Origin: Jeotgalicoccus marinus DSM 19772
GTDB lineage: Bacteria; Bacillota; Bacilli; Staphylococcales; Salinicoccaceae
Assembly (NCBI RefSeq): GCF_000425825.1
Contig: NZ_AUEE01000011.1
Coordinates: 23,129-87,128 of the forward strand
Direction of reading: 5' to 3'
DNA: 64,000 bases
The notes beneath the pieces were generated by a model. It made no database searches. It worked only from the letters and a program-made list of their open reading frames with translations, and was not told the DNA's origin. Of this stretch, positions 35,571 to 43,560 are shown one piece after another (positions within the stretch are counted from its first letter, which is position 1; every line of letters starts with the position of its first letter). A program made the position numbers and the translations under genes.

Positions 35571-36557
35571 TTATTTTGCATCTACGAAACTTTGTATGAT
35601 ATCTTTTGAAACTTTGTCAGAGATTTCATCTCGAACAGAAAGCGTCGCTTCCTCAAATGCTTTTCTATCTGGTTCGGTAATGGTAATGCCTTCTTCATCT
35701 AACATAGTAAGAATCTCATCTTCTTGATTACTCAGTTCTTCACGTTGGTAATCTCTTGCTTCTTTTATTGCCTTATCTACTGCAGTAACTTCCTCTTTAG
35801 ATAAGGAAGAATAAAACTCATCACTCATCAAGATGACGGCAGGTGTGTAGGTATGTGATGTGAGAGAGATATATTGCTGAACTTCATAAAATTTCATGGA
35901 ATTTACTGTAGGGAGTGGATTTTCCTGTCCATCGACTACTCCTTGATCTAGTGCAGAGTATAATTCATTAAAATCAACAGGAATAGGATTTGCACCAATT
36001 GCTGTAAAATACATTGCCCAAACTGATGCAGGTTGGATTCTAATGCTTAGATTTTCTGCATCTTCAGGTGTTACTATTTCCTTAGTGTTATTACTTAAAT
36101 GTCTGAACCCAACCTCCCAATAGCCAAGACCTTTCATTCCTTTTTGATCCACATATTCCAACATCTCTTTGCCGGGGTCACCATCTAAGGCTTTGTAGAC
36201 ATGCTCTTTATCTTCAAAGAGAAAAGGAATTCCAAATAAATTCATTTCTGGGACAGTGTTGGCTAGGTTACTATCCGCCGCCACTGTAGTCATTTCAATT
36301 GATCCGTTTATTACTTGTTCAATGACATCTCCTTCAGACCCTAAAGCTCCGTTTGAGTGTATTTCCACGGATATATCGGTGGATTCATCAGCTTCTAAAA
36401 CTTCTTTAAACTTTTCAGCTGCTACATGGTATTGGTGAGTTTCAGAGCCTGTGTGTGCTAGTTTAATCGCTTTTTCACCAGAGTCTTCATCAGCTGTATC
36501 GTTACTACAAGCAGATATAAAAATTGTTAAAAGCAAGATAAGAAAGAGTTTCTTCAT
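35571..36557 (-). CDS. dctP: TRAP transporter substrate-binding lipoprotein
   Basis: The 328-residue protein has a lipoprotein signal peptide ending ISAC (Cys17) and the DctP fold. IRIQPASVWAMYFTAIGANPIPVDFNELYSAL includes the conserved Arg that pairs with a substrate carboxylate, followed by GVVDGQENPL. TRAP receptors usually bind carboxylates, so the imported compound probably carries a carboxyl group. As the second component after the two hydrolase genes, it would supply their substrate. AAGGGGGG precedes the ATG. Confidence 0.92.
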   Translation of the reverse strand: MKKLFLILLLTIFISACSNDTADEDSGEKAIKLAHTGSETHQYHVAAEKFKEVLEADESTDISVEIHSNGALGSEGDVIEQVINGSIEMTTVAADSNLANTVPEMNLFGIPFLFEDKEHVYKALDGDPGKEMLEYVDQKGMKGLGYWEVGFRHLSNNTKEIVTPEDAENLSIRIQPASVWAMYFTAIGANPIPVDFNELYSALDQGVVDGQENPLPTVNSMKFYEVQQYISLTSHTYTPAVILMSDEFYSSLSKEEVTAVDKAIKEARDYQREELSNQEDEILTMLDEEGITITEPDRKAFEEATLSVRDEISDKVSKDIIQSFVDAK

Positions 36558-36580
36558 AGTTCCATCCCCCCTTATTGTGG

Positions 36581-37378
36581 CTATAGATTTTTGTAAAGGT
36601 CCTTACGACGACTATCAAAAATCGGAATGTCCTTGCGGATTTTATCGATGTAATTTAAATCAAGTTCTGCGGAAATGACATTTTCTGTATCACTAGAAGC
36701 TTCGTTAAGTACCTCCCCAAAGGGATTGATGATAATTGAATGACCAGCAAAAGTTGTTTGATTACTTTGAGTTCCTATAATATTTGAACCCACTAAGTAA
36801 CACTGACTCTCAATGGCTCTTGCTTTTAGCAGTGTAAGCCAGTGATCAGTTCTTTCTATTGGCCATTCCGCAACCACAAATATGACTTTAGCTCCAGACA
36901 TGGTAAGGTCACGGAACAATTCAGGGAAGCGGAGATCATAGCAAATTGCTAGACCTGCATTCTCGCCGTTTAATTTAAATGTCTCAACAGATTCATTACC
37001 TGCCTTCAGATATTCTGGCTCATTAAGCATTGGCACTAGATGCATTTTGGAATATTCGTGAACCAGTTCACCTTGTGTATTTACGACGAAGGCAGTGTTA
37101 TAAACACCATTGCCATTTTTAATATTTGGTACAGATCCTGCAACAATGTTCACCTCATATTGCTTTGCAAGTTCAGATAGAATACTAAAAGTCGGCTCCA
37201 AATTATTATCGGCATAATCATGAATGTTTGGTAAATCATAGCCTGATGTCCACATTTCTGGTAGTACAACGACATCGGTATTTGATAAGTCTTTAGAGTG
37301 GAATAGTGAAGCTACTTTATCGAGATTCTCTTGAACATTACCGTCTTTGACTGCAAATTGAAAAACTTTGATTTTCAT
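36581..37378 (-). CDS. Carbon-nitrogen hydrolase (nitrilase superfamily)
   Basis: The 265-residue protein carries the nitrilase-superfamily catalytic triad: Glu41 in VLPEMW, Lys111 in YSKMHLVP and Cys146 in AICYDLRFPELFRD. The length and motifs fit amidases, omega-amidases and N-carbamoyl amino-acid hydrolases. In this operon it likely removes an amide or carbamoyl group from the imported compound. It sits six bases after DUF2848 and 23 before dctP. Reaction not fixed by sequence alone. Confidence 0.9.
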   Translation of the reverse strand: MKIKVFQFAVKDGNVQENLDKVASLFHSKDLSNTDVVVLPEMWTSGYDLPNIHDYADNNLEPTFSILSELAKQYEVNIVAGSVPNIKNGNGVYNTAFVVNTQGELVHEYSKMHLVPMLNEPEYLKAGNESVETFKLNGENAGLAICYDLRFPELFRDLTMSGAKVIFVVAEWPIERTDHWLTLLKARAIESQCYLVGSNIIGTQSNQTTFAGHSIIINPFGEVLNEASSDTENVISAELDLNYIDKIRKDIPIFDSRRKDLYKNL

Positions 37379-37383
37379 ATCAG

Positions 37384-38007
37384 TTACTCCTTTAATTTCT
37401 CTAATTTATACTCAACGCTAATTGTTTTGTTTAATTTTTCTGAGTGAATACTGCAACGATAACCATCACCATATATAAAACCATTTAGTAAAGGAACAGT
37501 ACCTGAGTAAACAATAGAATCTTTTTTAGGAACGTCATGTTGATCTAGAAATTCTAAGATTTCATCTAATGGAATTATAGAAGCGAATGTACCTTCCTGG
37601 TATTTTTTCCATTCACCGTCAACTAGGACATCACAAAATAATTTAATGTCGTCCCATTCATCTTTAATATCATTTAAATCAATTGTTTCGTTAGCTAGAG
37701 GCTTATCGCATATTTGTTTGGATTTCTGAATTGATACGGTTTCTAAGTCACGATCTGTATGATCACTACCTACTGTAACTTTTACGTCACCATCTTCATC
37801 AAAGATTAAAACTATTTCAGCTTCGCCACTTGTTTTGTTACCAACCACTGATATTTCATCTGATTGATCGATAAGAGAAGGGCTTAATGCATAGAGTTCC
37901 GGCACACTCGCTGGCTCTGGAACGCCAATCTCTTTTAATTCTTCAATATGTTCCCACGTTTTATCTTTGTCTCTGCCTGCATAACCAATTGCAAAAAGTT
38001 TAACCAT
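37384..38007 (-). CDS. DUF2848 family protein
   Basis: The 207-residue soluble protein contains KTWEHIEELKEIGVPEPASVPELYALS, TVGSDHTDRDLET and VYSGTVPLLNGF, characteristic of DUF2848, which is related in layout to fumarylacetoacetate-hydrolase-like enzymes. It is the first gene of the TRAP operon, with AAAGGGG upstream and a palindrome at 38033-38042. A hydrolase or decarboxylase step on the imported substrate is plausible but unproven. Confidence 0.85.
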   Translation of the reverse strand: MVKLFAIGYAGRDKDKTWEHIEELKEIGVPEPASVPELYALSPSLIDQSDEISVVGNKTSGEAEIVLIFDEDGDVKVTVGSDHTDRDLETVSIQKSKQICDKPLANETIDLNDIKDEWDDIKLFCDVLVDGEWKKYQEGTFASIIPLDEILEFLDQHDVPKKDSIVYSGTVPLLNGFIYGDGYRCSIHSEKLNKTISVEYKLEKLKE

Positions 38008-38024
38008 TTAAAAACATCCCCTTT

Positions 38025-38043
38025 AATGTATTATGTATACATT
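38025..38043 (-). promoter_or_regulatory. Candidate GntR operator before the TRAP operon
   Basis: The perfect palindrome ATGTATACAT (38033-38042) lies 25 bases upstream of the first gene. It is nested in the inverted repeat AATGTAT-TATGT-ATACATT. TGTATACA-type palindromes are typical of FCD-class GntR operators, and the operon's last gene encodes such a regulator. Confidence 0.6.
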
Positions 38044-38200
38044 ATATAAAAGTAAAATATTTTGTAAAGGCTTACATGCAGAAATTTCTGATACTTATAT
38101 ATGTAAAAATTATAGAAATATAAATAAAGATAAGTAGAAATTATAAAATTATACTTAAGAAATATTTAAGAATTACATAATTAATACAAAATATCTCTCA

Positions 38201-38698
38201 TTGCAGATTAATGAAGTGTCTGATGTACCGATTATTATGGTAACGGCTAAAGGTGATGACTTAGAAAAATTAACAGGCTTTAGTCATGGAGCGATTGATT
38301 ACATCGTAAAACCGTTTAACCCTAATGAGCTCGTTGCTAGGGTGAGGGCACATATTGAACGTTACGACAGGATGAAGGGTGATAATGCTAAGAAGTTCAT
38401 AGTATTCGGCCAAACGATCATCGATATTGAGGGTCGAACTGTGGAGGTCGGGAATCACCCAGTTAGTCTAACTGCTAAAGAATTTGATTTACTTTTATTT
38501 TTAACGCTAAACCCTAACCGGGTGTTTACCAAGGAAGAATTGTTTGAAAAAATTTGGGGACTAGATGCTGTAGGCGACAATACGACAGTGACAGTCCATG
38601 TTAGAAAGTTACGTGAAAAGATAGAGCGTGATCCCGCTGAACCAGAATGGATTCTAACAGTATGGGGCGTGGGGTACAAATTTAAGAAAATTAATTAG
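38201..38698 (+). pseudogene. N-terminally truncated OmpR-type response regulator
   Basis: The 165-residue frame begins inside a receiver domain: SDVPIIMVTAKGDDLEKL and IDYIVKPFNPNELVARVRAH are the second half of a receiver, with the conserved Lys in VKPF. The intact winged-helix domain ends VWGVGYKF. The first roughly 65-70 residues, including the phosphorylated Asp, are absent. The upstream 190 bases are AT-rich without matching code. The only available start is TTG without a good ribosome site, and no histidine kinase is adjacent. A remnant is more likely than a working regulator. Confidence 0.8.
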
Positions 38699-38706
38699 TT
38701 TAGCAG

Positions 38707-38745
38707 TAGAGATTCGAATAACAAGGTTCGAATCTCTATTTTTAT
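38707..38745 (+). terminator. Terminator after response-regulator remnant
   Basis: TAGAGATTCGAA and TTCGAATCTCTA form a perfect 12-bp stem, followed by TTTTTATAT. Confidence 0.92.
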
Positions 38746-38803
38746 ATATTTTTTATCAATTTTAGGGTAATAGTATAAACATCTGATAAAAGAGGGTGAA
38801 GTT

Positions 38804-40966
38804 GTGGTTAGCAGTAAGAAGGATATAAAAAAGATTCAAAAAGACTTAGAAGATATAAAAACAGATTTACATAATTATAATGAGCCTGCCTATGACCCAA
38901 AAATTATTGAGCTTTGGCAATATGTAAAAGAACGTGCTGCCAAACATCAATTAGAAAAGATGCCGATTGATAGTATTAAAGATTTTGAAAAAGGGATGCC
39001 ACTTAGTCAGTTAGAAAATGCAGGCTTTAAGAATATATATGTAATTTCAAACTATACCCCAGAGCAGTTTCTCCAAATTAAAGGGGTAGGTGAGAAATCT
39101 GCATATCTTTTAAAAGAAGCGGTTGAAAAGGTAAAGCAGTCGGTGCATATTCGTGCCAAAGGGCGTATTGATCCAGATAAGCTTGAACGATTAGATTTCG
39201 ACTTACTTCGTACAATTTACCTAAAAAGGAAACTAGTTGTTGATGCTGAGAAAGTAGAAAATCAGATTGAAGCATTTGAACAAGAATTTAAACAAGACTT
39301 CTCTGTGATAGAAAAACAGAAAAATATCTTTATGAAACTATTTCAAAATGCTCAGGAGAAGGAGGAAGTTAATGCTGCAATTGAAGCGGTAAATCAAAAA
39401 GGGGTAGAACAAAAATTTACTGATATAAAATCAGCTTATTCTGCAATCAAGGAATTTGAAGTGACTGATGATACGTTAAAACAAGATTTTATCGACAATA
39501 GTATTCAGTATTACACAGCGATTGAAAATATTACTGGCTATACGAATCAAAAGCAGGCAGATGATATTCCTTCAGAATTAGTTGAAGCAGTCAATAATGT
39601 GGAACTAAATGTTGATGGACTAGATCTGACACTAAGGAACTATCAGGAATTTGGTGTCAAGTATGCTTTATATAATAAGCGGATTCTACTCGGTGATGAG
39701 ATGGGCCTTGGTAAAACTGTCCAAGCACTAGCTGTTATTAATCATCTAAACTTGAATAATCAGCCTTATACGATTGTTGTTTGCCCGCTTAGCGTCGTCG
39801 CCAACTGGAAACGTGAGACTGAAAAATTCACTGAGCTCAATGCTTTTATTTACCATGGCAATGGTAGAGAAAAAGTATTTCAAGAGTGGTTAGATAAGAA
39901 AGGTATTTTGATTACCACCTTCGAACATACCCGTAATTTCGATAAAAGTCTCATTAAAGAGTTGAATATGCTCGTTGTTGATGAGGCTCACTTCGTTAAG
40001 AATCCTGAGGCCAAACGTTCTAAAAGTATCTATGCCTTATCAGAACTCGCCAGCCATGTTCTCTATATGAGCGGAACACCTTTAGAAAATAAACTTGCTG
40101 AGATGAAACAATTATTAGGTGTGTTGCAGCCGGATATTGCTAATAAAATATCAAAAGAACTTCATCTTTTAGATCCACAGAAGTTTAAAATAGAGATTTC
40201 CCCAGTATACCTAAGAAGAAATCGAGCAGATGTACTAGGAGAATTACCAGACCTTGAAATCATTGAACAATGGTCTAACTTTGGTGAAAAAGAAGAAGAG
40301 ATATACGATCAAGCAGTGTCTGAAGGTCAGATGATGGCGATGAGACGGGCAGCATGGAAAGGTGGGACACCTGAAGCATCACCTAAACTTGATGCCCTCG
40401 TTGATATTTGTGATTCAGCAAAAGAAAATGGACATAAGGTTCTTGTCTTCTCATTCTTTAGAGATGTCATCGAGACAGTTCAAGAACATGTGACAGAAGC
40501 AAAATTTCCTGCAATCACCGGTGATGTTCCAAATGATGAGAGGCAAAAAATTATCGATGAATTTACAAGTGCAGAAGCTGGTGCAGTCATGACCGCTCAG
40601 ATTATCGCAGGTGGGGTAGGTTTAAATATACAAGCAGCCAATATTATTATTTTATGTGAACCACAGTGGAAGCCTTCTACAGAAGAACAGGCTATTGGTC
40701 GTGCTTACAGAATGGGGCAAACACGGGGTGTTGTCGTTTATCGACTGTTGACTGAAGATAGCATTGACGTTAGCATGTTGGAATTACTTGGTGAAAAATC
40801 TAAGTTATTTGATATGTATGCCAGAGACTCAGAAGTTGCAGATATTGCACAAAGACAGATGAATGCTGAAGCATTGCTGAAATCAGAAGAAGAGTCAGAA
40901 GCATCTATGACCAAACAAGTCATGGAAATGGAGAAAAAACGATTGGCAGAAAAACAGGCAGGATAA
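38804..40966 (+). CDS. SNF2-family DEAD/DEAH helicase-like ATPase with HhH segment
   Basis: The 720-residue protein has a helical N-terminus and a helix-hairpin-helix segment (FLQIKGVGEKSAYLLKEAV, about residues 88-106). The SNF2 core begins with LRNYQEFGVKYAL, Walker A DEMGLGKTVQAL, DEAH box VVDEAHFVKN and SGTPLENKLAEM. The C-terminal lobe has GGVGLNIQAANIIILCEPQW and QAIGRAYRMGQTRGVVVYRLL. SNF2 ATPases translocate on duplex DNA. GTG start with AGAGGGTG upstream. Monocistronic; no restriction or methylase gene is near, so a defence role is not supported by context. Confidence 0.9.
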   Translation: MVSSKKDIKKIQKDLEDIKTDLHNYNEPAYDPKIIELWQYVKERAAKHQLEKMPIDSIKDFEKGMPLSQLENAGFKNIYVISNYTPEQFLQIKGVGEKSAYLLKEAVEKVKQSVHIRAKGRIDPDKLERLDFDLLRTIYLKRKLVVDAEKVENQIEAFEQEFKQDFSVIEKQKNIFMKLFQNAQEKEEVNAAIEAVNQKGVEQKFTDIKSAYSAIKEFEVTDDTLKQDFIDNSIQYYTAIENITGYTNQKQADDIPSELVEAVNNVELNVDGLDLTLRNYQEFGVKYALYNKRILLGDEMGLGKTVQALAVINHLNLNNQPYTIVVCPLSVVANWKRETEKFTELNAFIYHGNGREKVFQEWLDKKGILITTFEHTRNFDKSLIKELNMLVVDEAHFVKNPEAKRSKSIYALSELASHVLYMSGTPLENKLAEMKQLLGVLQPDIANKISKELHLLDPQKFKIEISPVYLRRNRADVLGELPDLEIIEQWSNFGEKEEEIYDQAVSEGQMMAMRRAAWKGGTPEASPKLDALVDICDSAKENGHKVLVFSFFRDVIETVQEHVTEAKFPAITGDVPNDERQKIIDEFTSAEAGAVMTAQIIAGGVGLNIQAANIIILCEPQWKPSTEEQAIGRAYRMGQTRGVVVYRLLTEDSIDVSMLELLGEKSKLFDMYARDSEVADIAQRQMNAEALLKSEEESEASMTKQVMEMEKKRLAEKQAG

Positions 40967-40980
40967 GTATAAACATGAAG

Positions 40981-41016
40981 AAGCGCGACAATCAAATTTG
41001 TTTGATCATCGCGCTT
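40981..41016 (+). terminator. Probable terminator after SNF2 gene
   Basis: AAGCGCGACAATCAAA pairs with TTTGATCATCGCGCTT (two mismatches). The T-run downstream is weak. Confidence 0.6.
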
Positions 41017-41079
41017 TGTGTATTAGTAAAATGGCCAGATTAATGGAACAACGACTACGCATATAAATGTAGTGATGTG

Positions 41080-41230
41080 GAGAGGATTTCTACTCAAGAG
41101 CAAAAATCGGATGTCGAATAGACAAAACGGGCGAGAAATTCTATTAGAGGGCAAAAATCTAGACTCCAATAGAAAAAACAAGCTAAAAAGTTTATTCGTC
41201 CTGAATAATTCAGCAACGAATAGACAATCC
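41080..41230. repeat. Diverged tandem array, 51-bp unit with inverted repeats (array 4)
   Basis: GAGCAAAAATC recurs as GGGCAAAAATC 51 bp later (41101 and 41152), and CGAATAGACAA recurs 102 bp later (41115 and 41217). That makes three diverged 51-bp units. Unit 2 contains arms TTCTATT (41139-41145) and AATAGAA (41168-41174); unit 3 has TATTCG and CGAATA. A-rich linkers separate the hairpins. The rest of this 360-base gap holds no gene. Confidence 0.8.
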
Positions 41231-41327
41231 ACCTTCCACCATTAGCTAGAAATTTATCTTGTAAAAACATAGAAGTATGATATAAATTGAATTATCTAAC
41301 TATTATAAAAATAAAGGGGTTATTGAA

Positions 41328-42269
41328 GTGAAAGATAATATTTACGGTAATATTCCATGTTTTTTAGGGGCAGAGAATTTAGTGCAAAAAGGTGAATATG
41401 ATACAGACGTTATTTTTTATGGTGCACCATTCGAAGGAGAGAGTACGTGGGGGGACTACACTGGTGTGGAGCTCGGTCCCAAACAAATTCGTTCGTCTTC
41501 TGCGCGTTATAGTGGTTACTTACCTGAGTTAGATCATATTGATGTGAAGGAACATTTAACTTTTGGTGATGCGGGTGATGTGCCATTTGTTGCGCATGAT
41601 AATGAACAATCTTATCAGAACATTGAAGATTTTTCTGCTGAGCTATGGAAAACGGGCAAGTTTCTTGTTGGTTTTGGTGGTGAGCATGGTGTAACGTATC
41701 CAATTTTAAAAGCACTGGCAGATAGTGGGAAGACTGTTGGAATCATTCACTTGGATGCACATTATGACAACATGCCTGATTATGAAGGTGAGAAATATGC
41801 AAGAAACACACCTTTTATGAGGTTATATGAAACAGAAGGTGTGAGAAATGAATCGATTATTCACACGGGGATTCATGGGCCACGTAATAAGCCTGAGACT
41901 GGGAAGTATGCTAAGGAAAATGGTGCTGTAACTATTGGCATTAATGAAATTAAAGAATCTAATGATCTAAGAACTTTAGCTAAAGAGATTTACGAGCAAG
42001 CTTCAAAAGACGTTGATGTGGTTTACTTGTCTATTTGTAGTGATGTCCTGGACTTCGCATACAATCCTGGTGGGCCAGTTGATGGTAATGGCTTAACGTC
42101 TTACGAATTACTCACTTTAATTCATGAATTCGGTAAACTCGGTTTAGTCGGCATGGATTATGTGGAAGTCTATCCAATGATGGATCAAAACCAACAATCT
42201 GCTCACTTTGTCTCATATGCAGTACTTTACGTTTTAGCGGGTCATGTTAAGTATTTAGGCAAGATATAA
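41328..42269 (+). CDS. Ureohydrolase (arginase/agmatinase/formimidoylglutamase family) with altered metal motif
   Basis: The 313-residue protein has the ureohydrolase landmarks GGEHGVTYP (His120), LDAHYDN (Asp143, His145, Asp147) and GGPVDGNGLTSYE near the end. The canonical third motif S-x-D-x-D-x-x-D-P reads S-I-C-S-D-V-L-D-F here (residues 235-243). The first ligand Asp is therefore Cys237 and the second is Asp239; GGDH is also GGEH. It may use a different metal or substrate (guanidino acid, formiminoglutamate or guanidine are all possible). GTG start with AAAGGGG upstream. The Nramp-fold gene follows after 12 bases. Confidence 0.82.
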   Translation: MKDNIYGNIPCFLGAENLVQKGEYDTDVIFYGAPFEGESTWGDYTGVELGPKQIRSSSARYSGYLPELDHIDVKEHLTFGDAGDVPFVAHDNEQSYQNIEDFSAELWKTGKFLVGFGGEHGVTYPILKALADSGKTVGIIHLDAHYDNMPDYEGEKYARNTPFMRLYETEGVRNESIIHTGIHGPRNKPETGKYAKENGAVTIGINEIKESNDLRTLAKEIYEQASKDVDVVYLSICSDVLDFAYNPGGPVDGNGLTSYELLTLIHEFGKLGLVGMDYVEVYPMMDQNQQSAHFVSYAVLYVLAGHVKYLGKI

Positions 42270-42281
42270 ACCTTAAAGGGG

Positions 42282-43511
42282 TTGGTGATTATTAGCAAGA
42301 TTTTAGATATTGTTAAGGCACTCGGACCAGGAATGATTATTACTGCTTCATTTATTGGACCTGGAACTGTGACTGCCATGACCCGTGCGGGTGCAGGTTT
42401 CGGTTATAGTCTCTTATGGGCTGTCGTATTCTCTGTTATTGCGACGATCGTCCTTCAAGAGATGATTATCAGACTAGCACTTGTGACGCGTCGAGGATTA
42501 GGTGAAGCGATTTACGATTTGTTCAATCATAAAATAGGTAAGTTTATAACAGTATGGATTTCTATGATTGCTGTTGCAGTCGGATGTGCAGCGTACATGA
42601 GTGGTGATCTTCTAGGGACATCACTCGGTTTAGGTCACTTGCTCAACATTCCAACTAACATACTCGCACCGATTGTTGGGATTATAATATTTCTGATTGG
42701 CATCCAGGGTAGTTATAAGCTAGTTGAAAAAATTATTATAGGACTGATGGTCATCATGGGTGGTACTTTTATTACGACGATGTTCATGGTTCAACCCAAT
42801 TGGGGAGAGGTATTCCAAGGCATGTTCATGCCTTCAATTCCTACTGGCTCTATTATTATGGTCATTGCTCTGATCGGAACAACAGTTGTGCCTTACAACT
42901 TCTTCCTTCATGCAACGACGGTACATGAACGTTTTAACGGTATGCAAGACTTGAAGCTTGCACGCTGGGATACGATTATTTCTATTACTATTGGTGGGAT
43001 TATATCTGCTGCTATCCTCATCTCTGCAGGTGCATTAATTGTTGGTCAAGAAATTGACAGTGTCATCGCCTTAGCAGGGCCACTTGTACCAGTGTTAGGT
43101 GAAACTTGGGCACCGATATTTATCAGTGTTGGTTTGTTTGCTGCAGGATTTTCATCTGCTCTGGCTTCTCCTATGGGGGCAGCCGCAACAGTCAGTTCTT
43201 TCTTCAAGTGGGAAGGTGGCATGAAAAACACCAAGTATAAAATCGTGTTTGGAACAGTAATACTTATTGGTGTTGTCACATCTGCAATTGGTTTTGAACC
43301 GTTAGAAGTCATCCTATTAGCACAGGCTTTAAATGGTGTCATCTTACCGTTAATTGCAATACTAATTTTTGTCATTATAAATAAAAAAGGATTGATGGGA
43401 CAATATAAGAATGGACCTATTTTAAATGTGATAGGCTTCCTAGTTGTCGTTGTTGTATCGTTTTTAGGTATTTACAGTGTAATTGATGCTGTAATCTCAT
43501 TTCTAGCATAA
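42282..43511 (+). CDS. Nramp (SLC11)-fold transporter lacking canonical metal-site residues
   Basis: The protein of about 409 residues has eleven or so spans and the Nramp architecture. The first-span motif, normally DPGN, reads GPGT at residues 26-29. The sixth-span motif, normally MPH, reads VPY at 203-205, followed by NFFLHATTVHER. The Asp, Asn and Met that bind transition metals are thus all changed, which argues against Mn2+/Fe2+ transport. It is coupled to the ureohydrolase gene and may import that enzyme's substrate. The start is uncertain: TTG 42282, GTG 42285 or ATT 42291 all lie close to AAAGGGG. Confidence 0.85.
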   Translation: MVIISKILDIVKALGPGMIITASFIGPGTVTAMTRAGAGFGYSLLWAVVFSVIATIVLQEMIIRLALVTRRGLGEAIYDLFNHKIGKFITVWISMIAVAVGCAAYMSGDLLGTSLGLGHLLNIPTNILAPIVGIIIFLIGIQGSYKLVEKIIIGLMVIMGGTFITTMFMVQPNWGEVFQGMFMPSIPTGSIIMVIALIGTTVVPYNFFLHATTVHERFNGMQDLKLARWDTIISITIGGIISAAILISAGALIVGQEIDSVIALAGPLVPVLGETWAPIFISVGLFAAGFSSALASPMGAAATVSSFFKWEGGMKNTKYKIVFGTVILIGVVTSAIGFEPLEVILLAQALNGVILPLIAILIFVIINKKGLMGQYKNGPILNVIGFLVVVVVSFLGIYSVIDAVISFLA

Positions 43512-43512
43512 A

Positions 43513-43560
43513 AAATACACGAACATCTTTATAACGAGATGTTCGTGTATTTCATTTTTT
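43513..43560. terminator. Bidirectional terminator
   Basis: AAATACACGAACATCT pairs perfectly with AGATGTTCGTGTATTT, followed by CATTTTTTT. Convergent genes on both sides share it. Confidence 0.93.

Noticed and set aside
38804..40966. Anti-phage defence island around the SNF2 helicase
   Set aside because: Neighbours are a response-regulator remnant and metabolic genes; no methylase, nuclease or DISARM-type partner.
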